DNA of 46,644 bases from Neoconidiobolus thromboides FSU 785 (taxonomy: Eukaryota; Entomophthoromycota; Entomophthoromycetes; Entomophthorales; Neoconidiobolaceae): positions 1 through 46,644 of the forward strand of contig MU626416.1 of assembly GCA_025603075.1 (NCBI GenBank). The letters are read 5' to 3'. Made by a program: the position numbers and the translations under genes. This document shows positions 10,418 to 21,468 of this stretch, piece by piece (the stretch's first letter is position 1; the number at the start of each line of letters is the position of its first letter). The notes beneath the pieces are model-generated. The model worked only from the letters and a program-made list of their open reading frames with translations. It was not told the origin of the DNA and ran no database searches.

Positions 10418-11330
10418 TTGAATTTAATTTAATAAAAAATTAATTCATTTGAAATACTAAATGACACTTTAATGATTACTATTAGAATATTTCAACCAAT
10501 GATATAATACTTTCTATAAAATAGACTTTCATTGTGTATATTAAACTAAAAAATAGCAATGACATTCTTTTCTTAAATTCTTTATTTTCTATCAAAATAG
10601 ACTTTGAAAAATCAAAAGTTAAACAATTGTTACATAATACAGCTAAAGCAGCAAATATTGGACTAACAATTGAATGCAAATTTAGGATTGATTTAGATTG
10701 ATAAATATAAAATACTAACTGACAGTATGAAGATTTAAAAAGAATTCAAAGAATACTAATAAATTAGCTCACTTCTGGTTAGAAATTTTTAATAAACATA
10801 ACTAACAATTTATTCAATAGATTTATTATGATCAATATAGTCCTTATTATTCAGATAAAAATGTAGGTATCTATACAACAAGTTTACTTCAAATTTGTTT
10901 TGATTTATCAAGAGGAAAAGAAGTTTGTAACCCCCCATATCTAGCAGTATTTTAAAAAGTAAGTTAGATTTGAGTATTCCTTAGATTTTTTTATCAATTT
11001 TTGAAGGTAATTTGATATGGTTTTGAAAAGACATTACTGTAAGTATTGAATCTTTTATTCTTGATTGTATCTATTATTATTTTCTTTAAAGTCATGCTAG
11101 AGAAAGAGGATTAGATTATTTAAATAAAATACCTGTTTACTGTTTAACTACGCAATTATCTGACAAATTGATTTTATTTGATATTTATTGTCAACTTGAT
11201 ACAATTCTACTATAATTTCTATTATTGTTACTAATAAAATGAAATAGACTCACCAAAAAAGAAGTCAAAATCAAATAAATAAAATATTCAAGTTAGTGAT
11301 GAAGGTGATTTAATATTTAATTTAATAATT
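10418..11330 (+). pseudogene. Decayed protein-coding gene, identity unknown
   Basis: Several plus-strand stretches read like conserved protein but are separated by stops and frame changes: KQLLHNTAKAANIGLTIE (about 10619-10680), DQYSPYYSDKNVGIYTTSLL running into CFDLSRGKEVCNPPYL (about 10829-10946), and ARERGLDYLNKIPVYCLTT (about 11097-11152). The last is preceded by a canonical GTAAGT...AAAG intron at about 11039-11090, and TACTAACTGACAG near 10722 looks like another intron end. There is no intact start. I do not recognise the family. The alternative is that these are exons of a live gene I cannot join, but in-frame TAG and TAA codons next to the good segments argue for decay. Confidence 0.4.
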
Positions 11331-11375
11331 TTTAGTTATTATTAATAAAATTTAGTTTTTATAACTTACAAAAAA

Positions 11376-11483
11376 TATGAGGATGATTTTTTTGTCTAAG
11401 AATTTTACTAACAATCTTTCCACTGAAATAGCAAATAGTGCTTAAAAAATGGAAAAATAATGAAACCAAAAAACGCATACACA
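11376..11483 (+). mobile_element. TA-MITE copy 10 (orientation A)
   Basis: It begins TA|TGAGGATGATTTTTTTG and keeps AATTTTACTAACAATCTTTC and GTGCTTAAAAAATGG. A short internal duplication gives ATAGCAAATAGTG. The right end (ACGCATACACATC) is degraded. Confidence 0.75.
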
Positions 11484-11716
11484 TCGATTTATTACAAAAT
11501 TTAGGAAAACACCTAAAATAAAAAATAAAAAATAGTGAATAATAATAATGATAATATAGAAATAAGATTTAGTAGACTAATTTTCATTCAGGTGGGGATT
11601 TATCAAGGATTAGTTATCAATTAAAACTAATTAATGAGAGAGGTAATTAATCTTTTTAATTCTCATTTGAATAAACAATAATAAAATAATACACGCTATT
11701 GATTCATTTTATTAAA

Positions 11717-12331
11717 TTAAAAACATAATACATTAATATCTTTTAAAAATTCTTCAGGTTTCAAGATTGTTGAATAATAAACCATAGGTATATTAAACGG
11801 TTGATTCTTAAATGTATTATATATATCTTTAATACATTCATTACATACTTTATCTTTATCTGTTTTTGATATTTGCCAAAATCCAACTGGTGATTTAGCT
11901 TTGGAGTTATCAATTATGGTTTTCGCGCGTAGTAACTCAGTAATACAAGAGCTAGATCTGCCTCCTTTTTTAGCACATACTACTTCTACTGCTTCTTTAT
12001 TGGACCATAAATTATATGAATGATGATGATTCTCAGCTAAAGGACTTTGGCTATTTGGGGAGCTCAAATTACAATATTTAACAATGAATTTGGAAGCATC
12101 AATAGTTAAATTTCTACAACTATCACTACAAACATCGTTAGCTGTACTAAAATAAAGGGAAGAAAAGGAATAACAGTTCTCCAATTTGGGGTATAAACTA
12201 TCTAACTCTTTTTTCAAATTGGGGTTTTTTTTACATTGATTATCTAAGCTAAAATTCACATCCTCATGAAATTTGCTGCTTTGATACCCAAATATTAATG
12301 TAAGTGATAAAACTATAAATTGTTGAAGCAT
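11717..12331 (-). CDS. Small secreted cysteine-rich protein
   Basis: A single exon of 204 residues. Residues 1-15 are a hydrophobic signal peptide (MLQQFIVLSLTLIFGYQSS). The mature part has ten cysteines, including a CSDSC pair near 68-72 and CNEC near 165, and two Asn-Leu-Ser/Thr glycosylation-type sites. There is no transmembrane segment after the signal. Spaced cysteines around short helices (ENCYSFSSLYF, VCSDSCRNLT, CITELLRAK, KVCNECIKDIYNTF) resemble extracellular fungal proteins of unknown role, in which paired Cys stabilise a helical fold. I do not recognise a named domain. It lies alone between two decayed coding regions. A secreted or cell-wall location is inferred from the signal peptide only. 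Confidence 0.75.
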   Translation of the reverse strand: MLQQFIVLSLTLIFGYQSSKFHEDVNFSLDNQCKKNPNLKKELDSLYPKLENCYSFSSLYFSTANDVCSDSCRNLTIDASKFIVKYCNLSSPNSQSPLAENHHHSYNLWSNKEAVEVVCAKKGGRSSSCITELLRAKTIIDNSKAKSPVGFWQISKTDKDKVCNECIKDIYNTFKNQPFNIPMVYYSTILKPEEFLKDINVLCF

Positions 12332-12449
12332 TTGAAAAAATTAAAGTTGAAAATTAAAGAAAGGCTTATTAGATTTAAGTATTAATACTCCTTTTTTAAA
12401 ATAGTAATTTTCATTTGAGTGTTTGATTGAGCTTTTTTTGCTAAGATTC

Positions 12450-12800
12450 CTTGTTAATCAATTAAACTTGGATACAACTATTGAAATTCTATTGCAACTC
12501 AATAACTGTTCATTTAAGAATAAAATTTGGTCAAATCATGTACTAAAAAAGTAAAATAATACATAGTTAGCGCTAAAAGTTATCACAAATAATTCGCAAT
12601 AGAGTTGTAGTCAAAAAGCTAATATGAAACCCTTCTGGATTATTTTAAGTAGCAGTCCAATTTTGTACTAAAAATAGTAATGTCAAACAATTGGCTCAAG
12701 AAGTATTATTACACATCTATGAAAGTAAACCTACTTATCCACCTTTTTAGCCTTTCTTGGAAAAAAATATCATGGGGTCCTTTTCTTGTTACTTTCTATA
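12450..12800 (+). pseudogene. Decayed coding fragment, helical-repeat-like
   Basis: Three plus-strand pieces read as protein: TIEILLQLNNCSFKNKIWS (about 12477-12534), NMKPFWIILSSSPIL (about 12621-12665) and NVKQLAQEVLLHIYESKPTY (about 12680-12739). The first two are joined by a plausible intron, GTAAAATAAT...GCAATAG (about 12551-12602). The second and third are out of frame by one base, and a TAG follows PPF. The pattern of short amphipathic helices looks HEAT/ARM-like, but I cannot name the parent gene. There is no start or end. It lies between the secreted-protein gene and SDH4. Confidence 0.35.
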
Positions 12801-13187
12801 AAAGGTTAAAAAAATAGATATTGAGGCTTGCTTCTGTAGACGTGTACAAATTTGAAAAATAAGCAGCTATTTTTATAAAACTTAACCTACTATTGAATAA
12901 GTTTCTTGTGCAAGGAACTTGTTTCTTTCGTTAAATACTTGTTGGTTTTAAATTTTACTTCAAATAGAAAATAAGGATACTCTGTTGAAACAAACTCCAC
13001 ATTTCAATCTTATTGTCTTTATTGTTTTTGACCCTTAGTTTATTAAGGGCAACACTGAATTTCAGCAAAAATCGCCTATTGAAAAAACAATAAAAATGTG
13101 CACACAATTTGAAATCAAGTTTTACAAGTTTGAATTTTGAAATCTAATCTTTTTAGATCATCAAAAATTCCAATTCTATATCCAAAA

Positions 13188-13760
13188 TGAGTCTACTACA
13201 AACAGTGATGAAAAATCGATTAATTAGCAATATAAAGTTACAATCTAGTAACAAATTAAAATTGAATTTTAATTTACAATGTGTAAGAAAGAGTACAACA
13301 AATGGTAATTAATATTAGTTGATTCTTAAACAAACTTAATCTTTTTAATTCTTTTAGCTTCTTTACCCAAACATGAAGGTAATTTAAAAAACATTATAAT
13401 CAACTGTCTCCAATATTGACTCTTATTAATTTTTTAGTGAATAAAATGGAAGGAAGTTATCATTGGTATTTTGAAAAGGGTATATCTTTAACTTTATTAC
13501 CTATTTTTGGTATCTCTGCATTTTATGGTAGTTTACCAGTTAATGATTATGCCATGGGAGTCATTTTACCAATCCATATTCATATGGGGCTTACTTCTGT
13601 AATCGTTGATTATTTACCTTTTCGTCGTACCCCAGTCGCTCATTGCATTGCTCTCATTGCTCAACATACTGCTACCTTTTATTCCATGTATGGGAGTTAT
13701 ATTATTAATTCTAGGGATGTAGGATTAACTGAATATTTTAAAAGAGTTTGGAAAGCTTAA
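13188..13760 (+). CDS. SDH4: Succinate dehydrogenase membrane anchor subunit, CybS (possible frameshift in the presequence)
   Basis: Exons by signals and homology are 13188-13304, 13358-13378 and 13438-13760. The mature protein matches the small cytochrome b subunit of complex II: GSYHWYFEKG, then three hydrophobic segments, with the conserved His-containing motif HIHMGLTSVIVDY in the second and HCIALIAQH before the third. It anchors the SDH catalytic dimer in the mitochondrial inner membrane and contributes to heme b and quinone binding. The N-terminus looks like a mitochondrial presequence (MSLLQTVMKNRLISN, later QCVRKSTTNGASLP), but the two parts are in different frames: one base is missing near 13259-13262. 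A version that stays open uses donor 13249 and a 109-nt intron to 13357 (134 residues). It is convergent with MSH2, with 48 bp between the stops. Confidence 0.85.
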
Positions 13761-13808
13761 AATAGAAATAAAAAGGTTCAATCGAAAAGTTGTGGTAATT
13801 AGAAAGGT

Positions 13809-16800
13809 TTATTTATTTAAATTAAATTGGCTTAAAAATGGATACTCCTTTTTCAAGTCGAATAATTTACTTTTGATACTTGAATCCAATTGATTAGCTT
13901 TATATTTTAATATATATTCTCGCATTATTGATTCTATATTTTCCTTTTGTTCCTTGAAAAATAATTAATATGTTACTTTAATAAATAAAGAATTAAAATA
14001 CTTTAGTTATTAATCTTTGATTCCCATTTTCAAGTTCATTCACTTTATGAGTAGCTAAATCGGTCACCACTTTTGGAAAACCAGCTATTTTAGCTACTTG
14101 AATACCTAACGATTGATCACAACTACCTAAAAATAAATTAAATGTATGTCAATATATTTAGTTTTATTTCTTTACCTTCTTCAATTTTATATAACAAAGT
14201 TAAGTTACTATCCAATTCGGAATTTTGATTCAGATGCACTTTAACATGTAAATTAGCAACTTTTGGAATTTCTTCTTTTAACTTAGTAAGCTCATGAAAA
14301 TGAGTCGCAAATAAGCACATGCTTTTACATTGATTACAAATATAACTAAATTATAATGTTAGTATTGACTTACTAATGTATGCTTAAATTTACTCAGAAA
14401 TAGACCATGCTAAACCAAAACCATCATGGGTACTTGTACCTCGTCCAAGTTCATCAATAATAATTAACGAATTTTCAGTAGCAGACTATAAAAAGAATAT
14501 TAATTTGATATGAAGTTAAAATTAGCTTACTTTTAATATTGTTGATGTTTCTAGCATTTCTACCATAAATGTAGACATTCCCTAATAGTAAATGAATAAA
14601 TAATTACTAATGTTAGCTTCATTGAGTCTTACCTTTAATTGTGAGTCATTAGCTCCTATTCTTGCTAGTATGCAATCAAAGATAGGCAAATTAGCACTAT
14701 CGCATGGTACATAACATCCAATTTGTGCCATAAGTGAAACCATACCGATCTAATTTGACGATATTAAATTATTATGAAAATATAATATTTGATGTAATAG
14801 TATATAATAATATGACAACAATGTCAAATAAATACTTACTTGTCGAATATATGTTGATTTACCACCCATATTTGGTCCTGTAACAATTAAGAATTCTCTT
14901 TGATCTATCAATATTTAATTTAATATTTAATATTAATTAGTTAAATTACTTTGAATCATTGATGCATCATTAGGGATGAAATTAACTTCAGGTTGTACTT
15001 CTAAACAAGGATGTCTTGAACCAATTAAGTTTAATTCACGTTGATTATCTAGTTTGTTTTAATTAAATTATTAAATTATTATATCACTTACCATTCGTTG
15101 AAAATTGTGGTCGAACATAGGCAGGATTGGAGTTAATAGCTACATTAGCAAAACTAAATGAATAGTTAATAAAATTATACCACTTTATTAAATTAAAGTT
15201 ACCTAATTATGAGATCTAAGTGAGCAACGAGAGCATTTAGTAATTCAAACGTAACAGTATAAGATTCTATTTTAAATAGAAAGTTAATTATTGACTTTTG
15301 ATAATAATATCAATTCTTAACACTTACTAACTATCTCTAAAACTTCTTTTACAAGAGTAGATTGTATTTTATTATACATAGCATTTAAGTCTTGATATTC
15401 TTCATTTAAGTTTTTCATTTTTAAAGTTGTGAAATAGGTGCCTGCTTTTTGAACTGCTAGTTCAATAAAATCTTTTTGGTAAGACCTTAATACAACAGCA
15501 TCCTAAGGACTTTAAGCATTAACTACTAAATATTAAATTGAAATTTACTGTTCTTGAAAGTCGAAAACAATGGCCATAAGTAGAAGAGTTTTCGTACTTT
15601 AATTTCCTATCAACTTCGAGCCCTAGCTTGTTTGCTACTTTTTCATACTCTAATTGAAAATTTGATTCAATTTCTTTTATTTGTTGTGATATCTGTTCTA
15701 ATTCTTCACTAAATTCACTTTTAATTTGATAAATGTGTTGATCAAGCCTTTCTAAATCTATAGTGGTTTCTACCAGTTCTTTTAATTTTTCTAGTCCCTC
15801 ATAGTATTCCTTAATTTTTTATTATCATTTATTACTTGTAAACTATTATTAACCATTTACCTCTAATTTAACAGAATAAACACTACGAATTAATTGAATA
15901 TTTTGACTATTGTTAAGCATTTCAATCATGTCAGGTAGTTTTAAAATAAATTGGTAAATACGTACAACATCCTTTAATAGTTAGCTATATGTCAGTTATA
16001 ATTGCATAGCTAAATACCTGTAAAGTAGCTCTATTTTTACGAAACTTCTTAGCTAGACCATTTAAATCAGGTGTAACTTTAAGTACATTACTACAAATAC
16101 TATCTCTTGTGGTATGATCATCAATAAAACTTTCTACCAAATCCAACCTTAAATTGATATCTTCAAGTTTAATCAAAGGTTGTTTTAACCATTGATATAA
16201 TAATCGAGATCCCATTGCAGTATAACATTGGTTTAATAAACCATATAAGCTCATTGTTTTTTGTCTACTACTATTTTTATCTGGTAAAAGATTTAATGCA
16301 ATTAAAGCAGAGCCATCTAACTTCATATATTGAGATAAATCGTGTGTTTTTAATAAAAATCGATTTTCATTAGAGGAATCCTGTAATAAACCTAAATAAC
16401 TTATTAGACATGCTGCTGAAGCTAATCCTAATTTCATATCATATTCTGATAAATTATTCAGTGGTAAAGAGTCTGCTATTAATAAAGTCTTAAAATTCTC
16501 TTCAATATCTTTAAGTGAATATTCACTCTTTTTTGCTGTGGTGATCATAATATTGCATCGATTTAAAATGGTTTTTATTTTTTCCAGCTCATAACTCTCT
16601 TCTGATGGTATAATACATTCCATTGCTCCGGTTTGAATTAATAAAGACTCAAAGTTATTAAATATTTCATTATCTATGAACTCACTAATACTTATTATCC
16701 CTTCATTGTTATCTATGAAACATGTTCCTATTACCTTTTTATGTGTGTCATGAATCAACTCAATTAATTTATATTTAACTTACTTTTCCCCCTTTAACAG

Positions 16801-17523
16801 TATTACCCAATTTAATAGCTAGAACGGTAGGGGCAGTAGTGGGTTCAAAATTATCAAACAATAAATCTTCTAAAGCATCTAAGTTACCAGGGGTAGCCTA
16901 AAAATAATCAGAAAGCAAATAAATTTTCAAAGTGAAAAGTTGCAACAAAATTACTTTTTTGATAATTTTCCATCCATTTTGTTTTTTTCCATCATTATTT
17001 GACCAAATTTCAATCCTTTTGCTGTTCATTTGGCCTTTTAGAAAATTCTCACATGCCAGTTTAGATAAACTCAAACTTGGCAACCCAGTATTTATACCCC
17101 CTTTAAATTGAAATCTTAAATCCTTTGTTTTTTGATTTATTTCTTTTTTTACCTCCAAGATATTTTACCACTGTTTTTGTTTTATAGATCTGTTCAGCTG
17201 CATAAAAAGCATCTTCTCCATGTAATGTATAGAAATCCTTTGCAATTGAAGTTAATAATATAACTTTTTTGCTTTAAAGTTATCCTTACCCCGCCAGATC
17301 TTTCGAATAATCTTATAGTGTCTTCAAGCTATATAAATAATCTATTAATAAGGTGTATATATGAATAAAAATTAAATTTACAGTTTCCAAATTTTTAACA
17401 AATTCACAAAACCCTGTATCGTTTATCTTTTCTTTATTTATTTGTTAATTTCATTATCATTTCATTATTATTTTAGCTACCTAATTGTTCATTTTCTACT
17501 TTTTCAGATGGAATTGTGGCCAT
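13809..17523 (-). CDS. MSH2: DNA mismatch-repair ATPase Msh2
   Basis: Twenty exons on the minus strand: 17523-17481, 17431-17382, 17328-17290, 17237-17153, 17100-16955, 16897-16784, 16734-16018, 15971-15861, 15809-15549, 15502-15328, 15266-15203, 15153-15092, 15048-14950, 14904-14840, 14749-14633, 14581-14531, 14485-14394, 14345-14176, 14126-14002, 13952-13809. All join in frame to 909 residues (yeast 964, human 934). Landmarks: a MutS mismatch-binding N-terminus ([26 protein letters not shown]), connector and core, an ATPase with Walker [10 protein letters not shown] at about 665-673, Walker B and signature [12 protein letters not shown] at about 744-755, and ATHFHELT. The C-terminal [16 protein letters not shown] helps form heterodimers with Msh6 or Msh3. 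Apart from one 717-nt exon the gene is highly fragmented, with introns of 43-90 nt. It is divergent from KAR2 across about 1.2 kb. Confidence 0.95.
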
Positions 17524-18725
17524 TTTTTTAAGAAAATGAAACAAAATAATTTTGAGCTTTCGTTTTTACTTTTACTATTCTATAAATAGTAAATTTTATT
17601 AAATTTATTTTTTAATGAAAAAATAGATACTAATGATAAAAATCATTTTATTTACATGTAATAAATAAAATCAATGAAAATTCATCAAAATTGATATCTT
17701 TTGAACTTCTACATGTTATTACTTATACTTTAACAATTTCAAGTAAACTTAAATGAACTTTATTGTGTTTTTAAAATAATTTGTTAAATAGAGCCTCAAT
17801 TGGAGATATTTCAAGTTTATTTAAAAAGCTTGATCATATTTAACTTATTAATAATTGCTTTATTTTAACTTATAACAACATATTGGCGTTATGAGTGTTG
17901 TTTTTACAAAAAGGTGATATAATATTGTATGATCTAATCTACTATATCAAAAGATTATTCTACTAGTCATACACCCATATTACGGTATTTTGGTTCTTAG
18001 TTTAAATTGTGTTTTATGCCCATTTTAATTATTTTAGAATATAATATTATTAATTAAGAATTTTGTACAAATATTTAATTCAAATATTAATAGTATTTAT
18101 ACGTAAGCTATTACTATATCATTTCAACCAAAGAGTAAAAATAGTATAGCGAAGCGAGTTACCAGATTTATATGAACATATTTAAAAATATAGCTTGTAC
18201 TTCAAGCAAAATAATTTACACACATAACACATACACTTCCACCACATGATATTTTACTTTCATGAACGCATGATTGATTGAGCAAAATCGAGAATTATCT
18301 CAAGCTAAATTAATGAAAAAAATAATTAGCAAATTTCAATCCAAATTAGCCAAATTAGCCAATCATTTATGATTTGGTAACAAATTTTAATTTTTCTTCA
18401 TGTTTGTATTTTATTGGCCATAGATCAAAAGTTAAAAGTAAAGAATTGAATAATAGCGCTGGACCCAATTGATTTGCTAATATAATTATGATGGCATAAT
18501 ATAATTGGACAAAATTGATGAATAAAATTTAGCTAGAACCAATTATTAAGCGACAAATAATGAATGAAAAAGTAATCAAAAAAAACTCAAAGATATATAA
18601 ACATAACAAAGTAAATCTTAAACTTCAACTCTTTAATATAACCAGACCGATTTAAGGTTTACATTATATATTTTTTTAACTTTTGTTTATAGCCCATATA
18701 CATATCAAATCAAGGTTAAATTAAA
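17524..18725. other. Divergent promoter region of MSH2 and KAR2
   Basis: About 1.2 kb of AT-rich DNA without coding sequence. A TTCATGAA word at 18259-18266 fits two heat-shock-element units (TTCnnGAA), which would suit a BiP promoter, but isolated matches are expected by chance in such DNA. I found no clear unfolded-protein-response element. Confidence 0.35.
18592..18601 (+). promoter_or_regulatory. Possible TATA element of KAR2
   Basis: GATATATAAA lies about 125 bp upstream of the KAR2 start codon, after an A-rich tract. Position and sequence suit a TATA box of a highly expressed gene, but the region is AT-rich and no transcript data are available. Confidence 0.3.
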
Positions 18726-20723
18726 ATGGTCAACTTTTCAAAAGCCACTTCAGTTGTGCTGATGGCTCTTGGCTTAGTAGGGAATGTCTTTGCTAAGGAA
18801 GGGAGCACAAAAGCAAATAATACCGGATCAGAGGACTACGGTACAGTCATCGGTATTGATTTAGGTACCACATACTCATGTGTTGGTGTACATATTGGTG
18901 GTCGTGTTGAAATTATTACTAATGATCAAGGTAATCGTATTACTCCATCTTATGTAGGTTTCGCTGGAGACGAACGTTTAGTTGGTGACTCAGCTAAAAA
19001 TCAAGCTCCTAGCAACCCAGAAAATACTATCTTCGATGTCAAGCGTCTTGTTGGTCGTACCTTTGATGATCCTACCCTTAAGAAGGATTTAAAGAACTTC
19101 CCATTCAAGGTCATTAATAAGGATAACAAACCAGTAATCCAAGTCGAAGTTAAAGGTAAAAAGAAACAATTTACTCCTGAAGAAATTTCTGCTATGATCC
19201 TTGGTAAGATGAAGGAAACTGCCGAAAACTATCTTGGTAAAAAAGTCACCCACGCCGTTGTTACCGTACCTGCTTATTTCAATGATGCCCAACGTCAAGC
19301 CACCAAAGATGCTGGTACTATTGCCGGTCTTACTGTCCTCCGTATTATTAATGAGCCAACTGCCGCCGCTATTGCCTATGGATTAGATCGTGCCTCTAAG
19401 GAAAAACAAATCCTTGTCTATGATTTAGGAGGTGGTACTTTCGATGTTTCTCTTCTTTCTATTGATGATGGTGTCTTTGAAGTATTAGCTACTTCAGGTG
19501 ATACCCATTTAGGTGGTGAAGATTTCGATAACAACATCATTGATCATTTTGTTAAACTTTACAAGAAGAAACATAACAAGGACATCAAGACCGATAAAAA
19601 GACCATGGGTAAACTTAAGCGTGAAGCTGAAAAAGCCAAACGTACCCTTTCTTCTCAAATGACCGTACGTATTGAAATTGATTCTTTCTTTGATGGTGAA
19701 GATTTCTCTGAAACTTTAACTCGTGCTCAATTCGAGAGTCTTAACATGAAACTCTTTGAAAAGACCCTTAAACCAGTTGCCCAAGTATTAAAGGATGCTG
19801 GTCTTAAGAAATCTGAAGTTGATGATATTGTACTCGTTGGTGGTTCTACCCGTATTCCTAAAGTTGTTTCTCTCCTTGAAGACTTCTTTGATGGTAAGAA
19901 AGCCTCCAAAGATATTAACCCTGATGAAGCTGTTGCTTATGGTGCTGCTGTTCAAGGTGGTATCCTTACTGGACAAGAAGAACTCTCTGAACTTTTACTT
20001 CTTGATGTTAACCCACTTACTCTTGGTATTGAAACTACCGGTGGTGTCATGGCTAAATTAATTCCACGTAACTCCGCTATCCCAACCAAGAAATCCCAAA
20101 TCTTCTCCACTGCCTCAGATAACCAACAAATTGTTTCTATCCAAATTTATGAAGGTGAACGTTCCCTTACCAAGGATAACAATTTACTCGGTAAATTTGA
20201 TCTTACTGATATTCCTCCAGCACCACGTGGTGTACCACAAATTGAAGTTACCTTTGAGATTGATGCTAATGGTATCCTCAAGGTTGGTGCCGTTGATAAG
20301 GGCACTGGTAAATCCGAATCTATTACTATCTCCAATAACAAAGGTCGTCTTTCCCAAGAAGATATTGATCGTATGATCAAGGAGGCTGAAGACTTTGCTG
20401 ATGAAGATAAAGAAATCAAAGAGAAAGTTGAAGCCAAGAATGCCTTCGAAAATTACATTTATGATATCCGTAGCCAAGTCACCGATAAGGCTAAGTTAGG
20501 TAAAAAGATCTCTGAAGCTGATAAGAAGTCCATTCTTGATGCTATCGAAGAAAAGAGTGAATGGCTCTCATCCCAAGGATCATCTGCCACTAAAGAAGAT
20601 ATTGATGAACAAAAATCAGAACTTGAAGAAGTTGTTAAACCAATTATCGAAAAACTTTATGGTGAATCTTCTGGCTCAGCCACTGAACCTGAAGATGATG
20701 ATTCTGATCATGATGAACTTTAA
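18726..20723 (+). CDS. KAR2: ER Hsp70 chaperone BiP/Kar2
   Basis: A single uninterrupted exon of 665 residues (yeast Kar2 is 682). Residues 1-23 are a signal peptide ending near VFAKEG. The Hsp70 nucleotide-binding domain follows with [49 protein letters not shown] and [11 protein letters not shown]. The linker [15 protein letters not shown] leads to the substrate-binding domain and helical lid, and an acidic tail ends in HDEL, the ER-retrieval signal. It folds and translocates secretory proteins in the ER lumen. Codons end in C or T with many GCC, ACC and AAG, unlike the A/T-ending codons of its neighbours; this is usual for a highly expressed gene, and it makes the locus an island of higher G+C. 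Lack of introns is also usual for an inducible Hsp70. Confidence 0.97.
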   Translation: MVNFSKATSVVLMALGLVGNVFAKEGSTKANNTGSEDYGTVIGIDLGTTYSCVGVHIGGRVEIITNDQGNRITPSYVGFAGDERLVGDSAKNQAPSNPENTIFDVKRLVGRTFDDPTLKKDLKNFPFKVINKDNKPVIQVEVKGKKKQFTPEEISAMILGKMKETAENYLGKKVTHAVVTVPAYFNDAQRQATKDAGTIAGLTVLRIINEPTAAAIAYGLDRASKEKQILVYDLGGGTFDVSLLSIDDGVFEVLATSGDTHLGGEDFDNNIIDHFVKLYKKKHNKDIKTDKKTMGKLKREAEKAKRTLSSQMTVRIEIDSFFDGEDFSETLTRAQFESLNMKLFEKTLKPVAQVLKDAGLKKSEVDDIVLVGGSTRIPKVVSLLEDFFDGKKASKDINPDEAVAYGAAVQGGILTGQEELSELLLLDVNPLTLGIETTGGVMAKLIPRNSAIPTKKSQIFSTASDNQQIVSIQIYEGERSLTKDNNLLGKFDLTDIPPAPRGVPQIEVTFEIDANGILKVGAVDKGTGKSESITISNNKGRLSQEDIDRMIKEAEDFADEDKEIKEKVEAKNAFENYIYDIRSQVTDKAKLGKKISEADKKSILDAIEEKSEWLSSQGSSATKEDIDEQKSELEEVVKPIIEKLYGESSGSATEPEDDDSDHDEL

Positions 20724-21270
20724 ATTTATTCTAACAAATGATATTATAGTTGATAAAACTACATTTAGGCTTATAAATTAGCTTTTTTTTAATATAAATA
20801 AAAAAATAAAATTATAATCATTCTATAATAGTTTAAAGTTTATCATTTAACGGTTAACATTATCTAAAACGTAAAGAAAATTGATATTGTTTGTACAAAG
20901 TTTTTTTAGTTTACAAAGAGTAATCACTGCAAAACGATTTGTTAAAAATTACTGAAAACTAAAAGTTTTACTATCTTCCAAAGTTTTTTAACCCTTTGAG
21001 CACCAAACGCTTAAAAAAAACTGTTCGATTAGACCATACTTTCTGTTCGATTTTATACCAACTAATCAGTTTTTTTGAAACTCAATATCCAAAGGGTCAT
21101 CCTAGTTAAACGTGCAAGGAATGTTTGTCCATAGTACTCAAGTGGTCAAAAGAAAATATGAGATCATCAACAATACAATGATAAAGTAATAAAATTCCAA
21201 AAACTGTTTATATTACAATACTATGTCATATATTGTTTGCATTTGATATTATAACAAGTTTTTTAAACTA
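20724..21270. other. Intergenic DNA with one imperfect palindrome
   Basis: AT-rich sequence without genes. It contains the palindromic element at 20988-21100 described separately. Confidence 0.4.
20988..21100. mobile_element. Possible piggyBac-type MITE (TTAA-flanked imperfect palindrome)
   Basis: The left end is TTAA|CCCTTTGAGCACC; the right end is ATATCCAAAGGG followed by TCAT. Inside, AAAAAAAACTGTTCGATTAG on the left pairs with CTAATCAGTTTTTTT on the right, so nearly the whole ~105 bp folds on itself. Ends beginning CCCTTTG next to TTAA recall piggyBac-like elements. Only one copy is present, and the right-hand flank has lost TTAA if it ever had it. Confidence 0.4.
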
Positions 21271-21353
21271 TATGGGGGTGTTTTTTTTGGCTTCATTACT
21301 TTTTCCATCTTTTAGCACTATTTGAGTGGAAAAATTATTACCAAAAAATATAA
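21271..21353 (-). mobile_element. TA-MITE copy 11 (orientation B, damaged end)
   Basis: It starts TA|TGGGGGTGTTTTTTTTGGCT and keeps TTCATTACTTTTTCCATC and ATTTGAGTGGAAAAATTATTA. The far end has been lost. It lies directly before copy 12 in the opposite orientation. Confidence 0.75.
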
Positions 21354-21368
21354 CGAAATATATTATTA

Positions 21369-21468
21369 TATGGATATGTATTTCTGTGTTTAAGAATTTC
21401 ACTAATAACTTTTCCACTCAAATAGTGCTAAAAGATAGAAAAAGCAATGAAACCAAAAAATATCCCTA
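21369..21468 (+). mobile_element. TA-MITE copy 12 (orientation A)
   Basis: It runs from TA|TGGATATGTATTTCTGTG through AAGAATTTCACTAATAACTT and CACTCAAATAGTGCTAAAAG to TATCCC|TA. It is a full-length member of the second inverted pair. Confidence 0.8.

Noticed and set aside
10482-10679. 65-codon minus-strand frame
   Set aside because: It overlaps the plus-strand island KQLLHNTAKAANIGLTIE, which looks much more like real protein.
10925-10945. CCCCCCATAT word resembling a MITE right end
   Set aside because: The preceding 100 bp do not follow the family order and read instead as a protein-like island.
19089-20477. Several antisense and shifted frames inside KAR2
   Set aside because: They mirror the codon bias of the highly expressed BiP gene and show no independent protein features.
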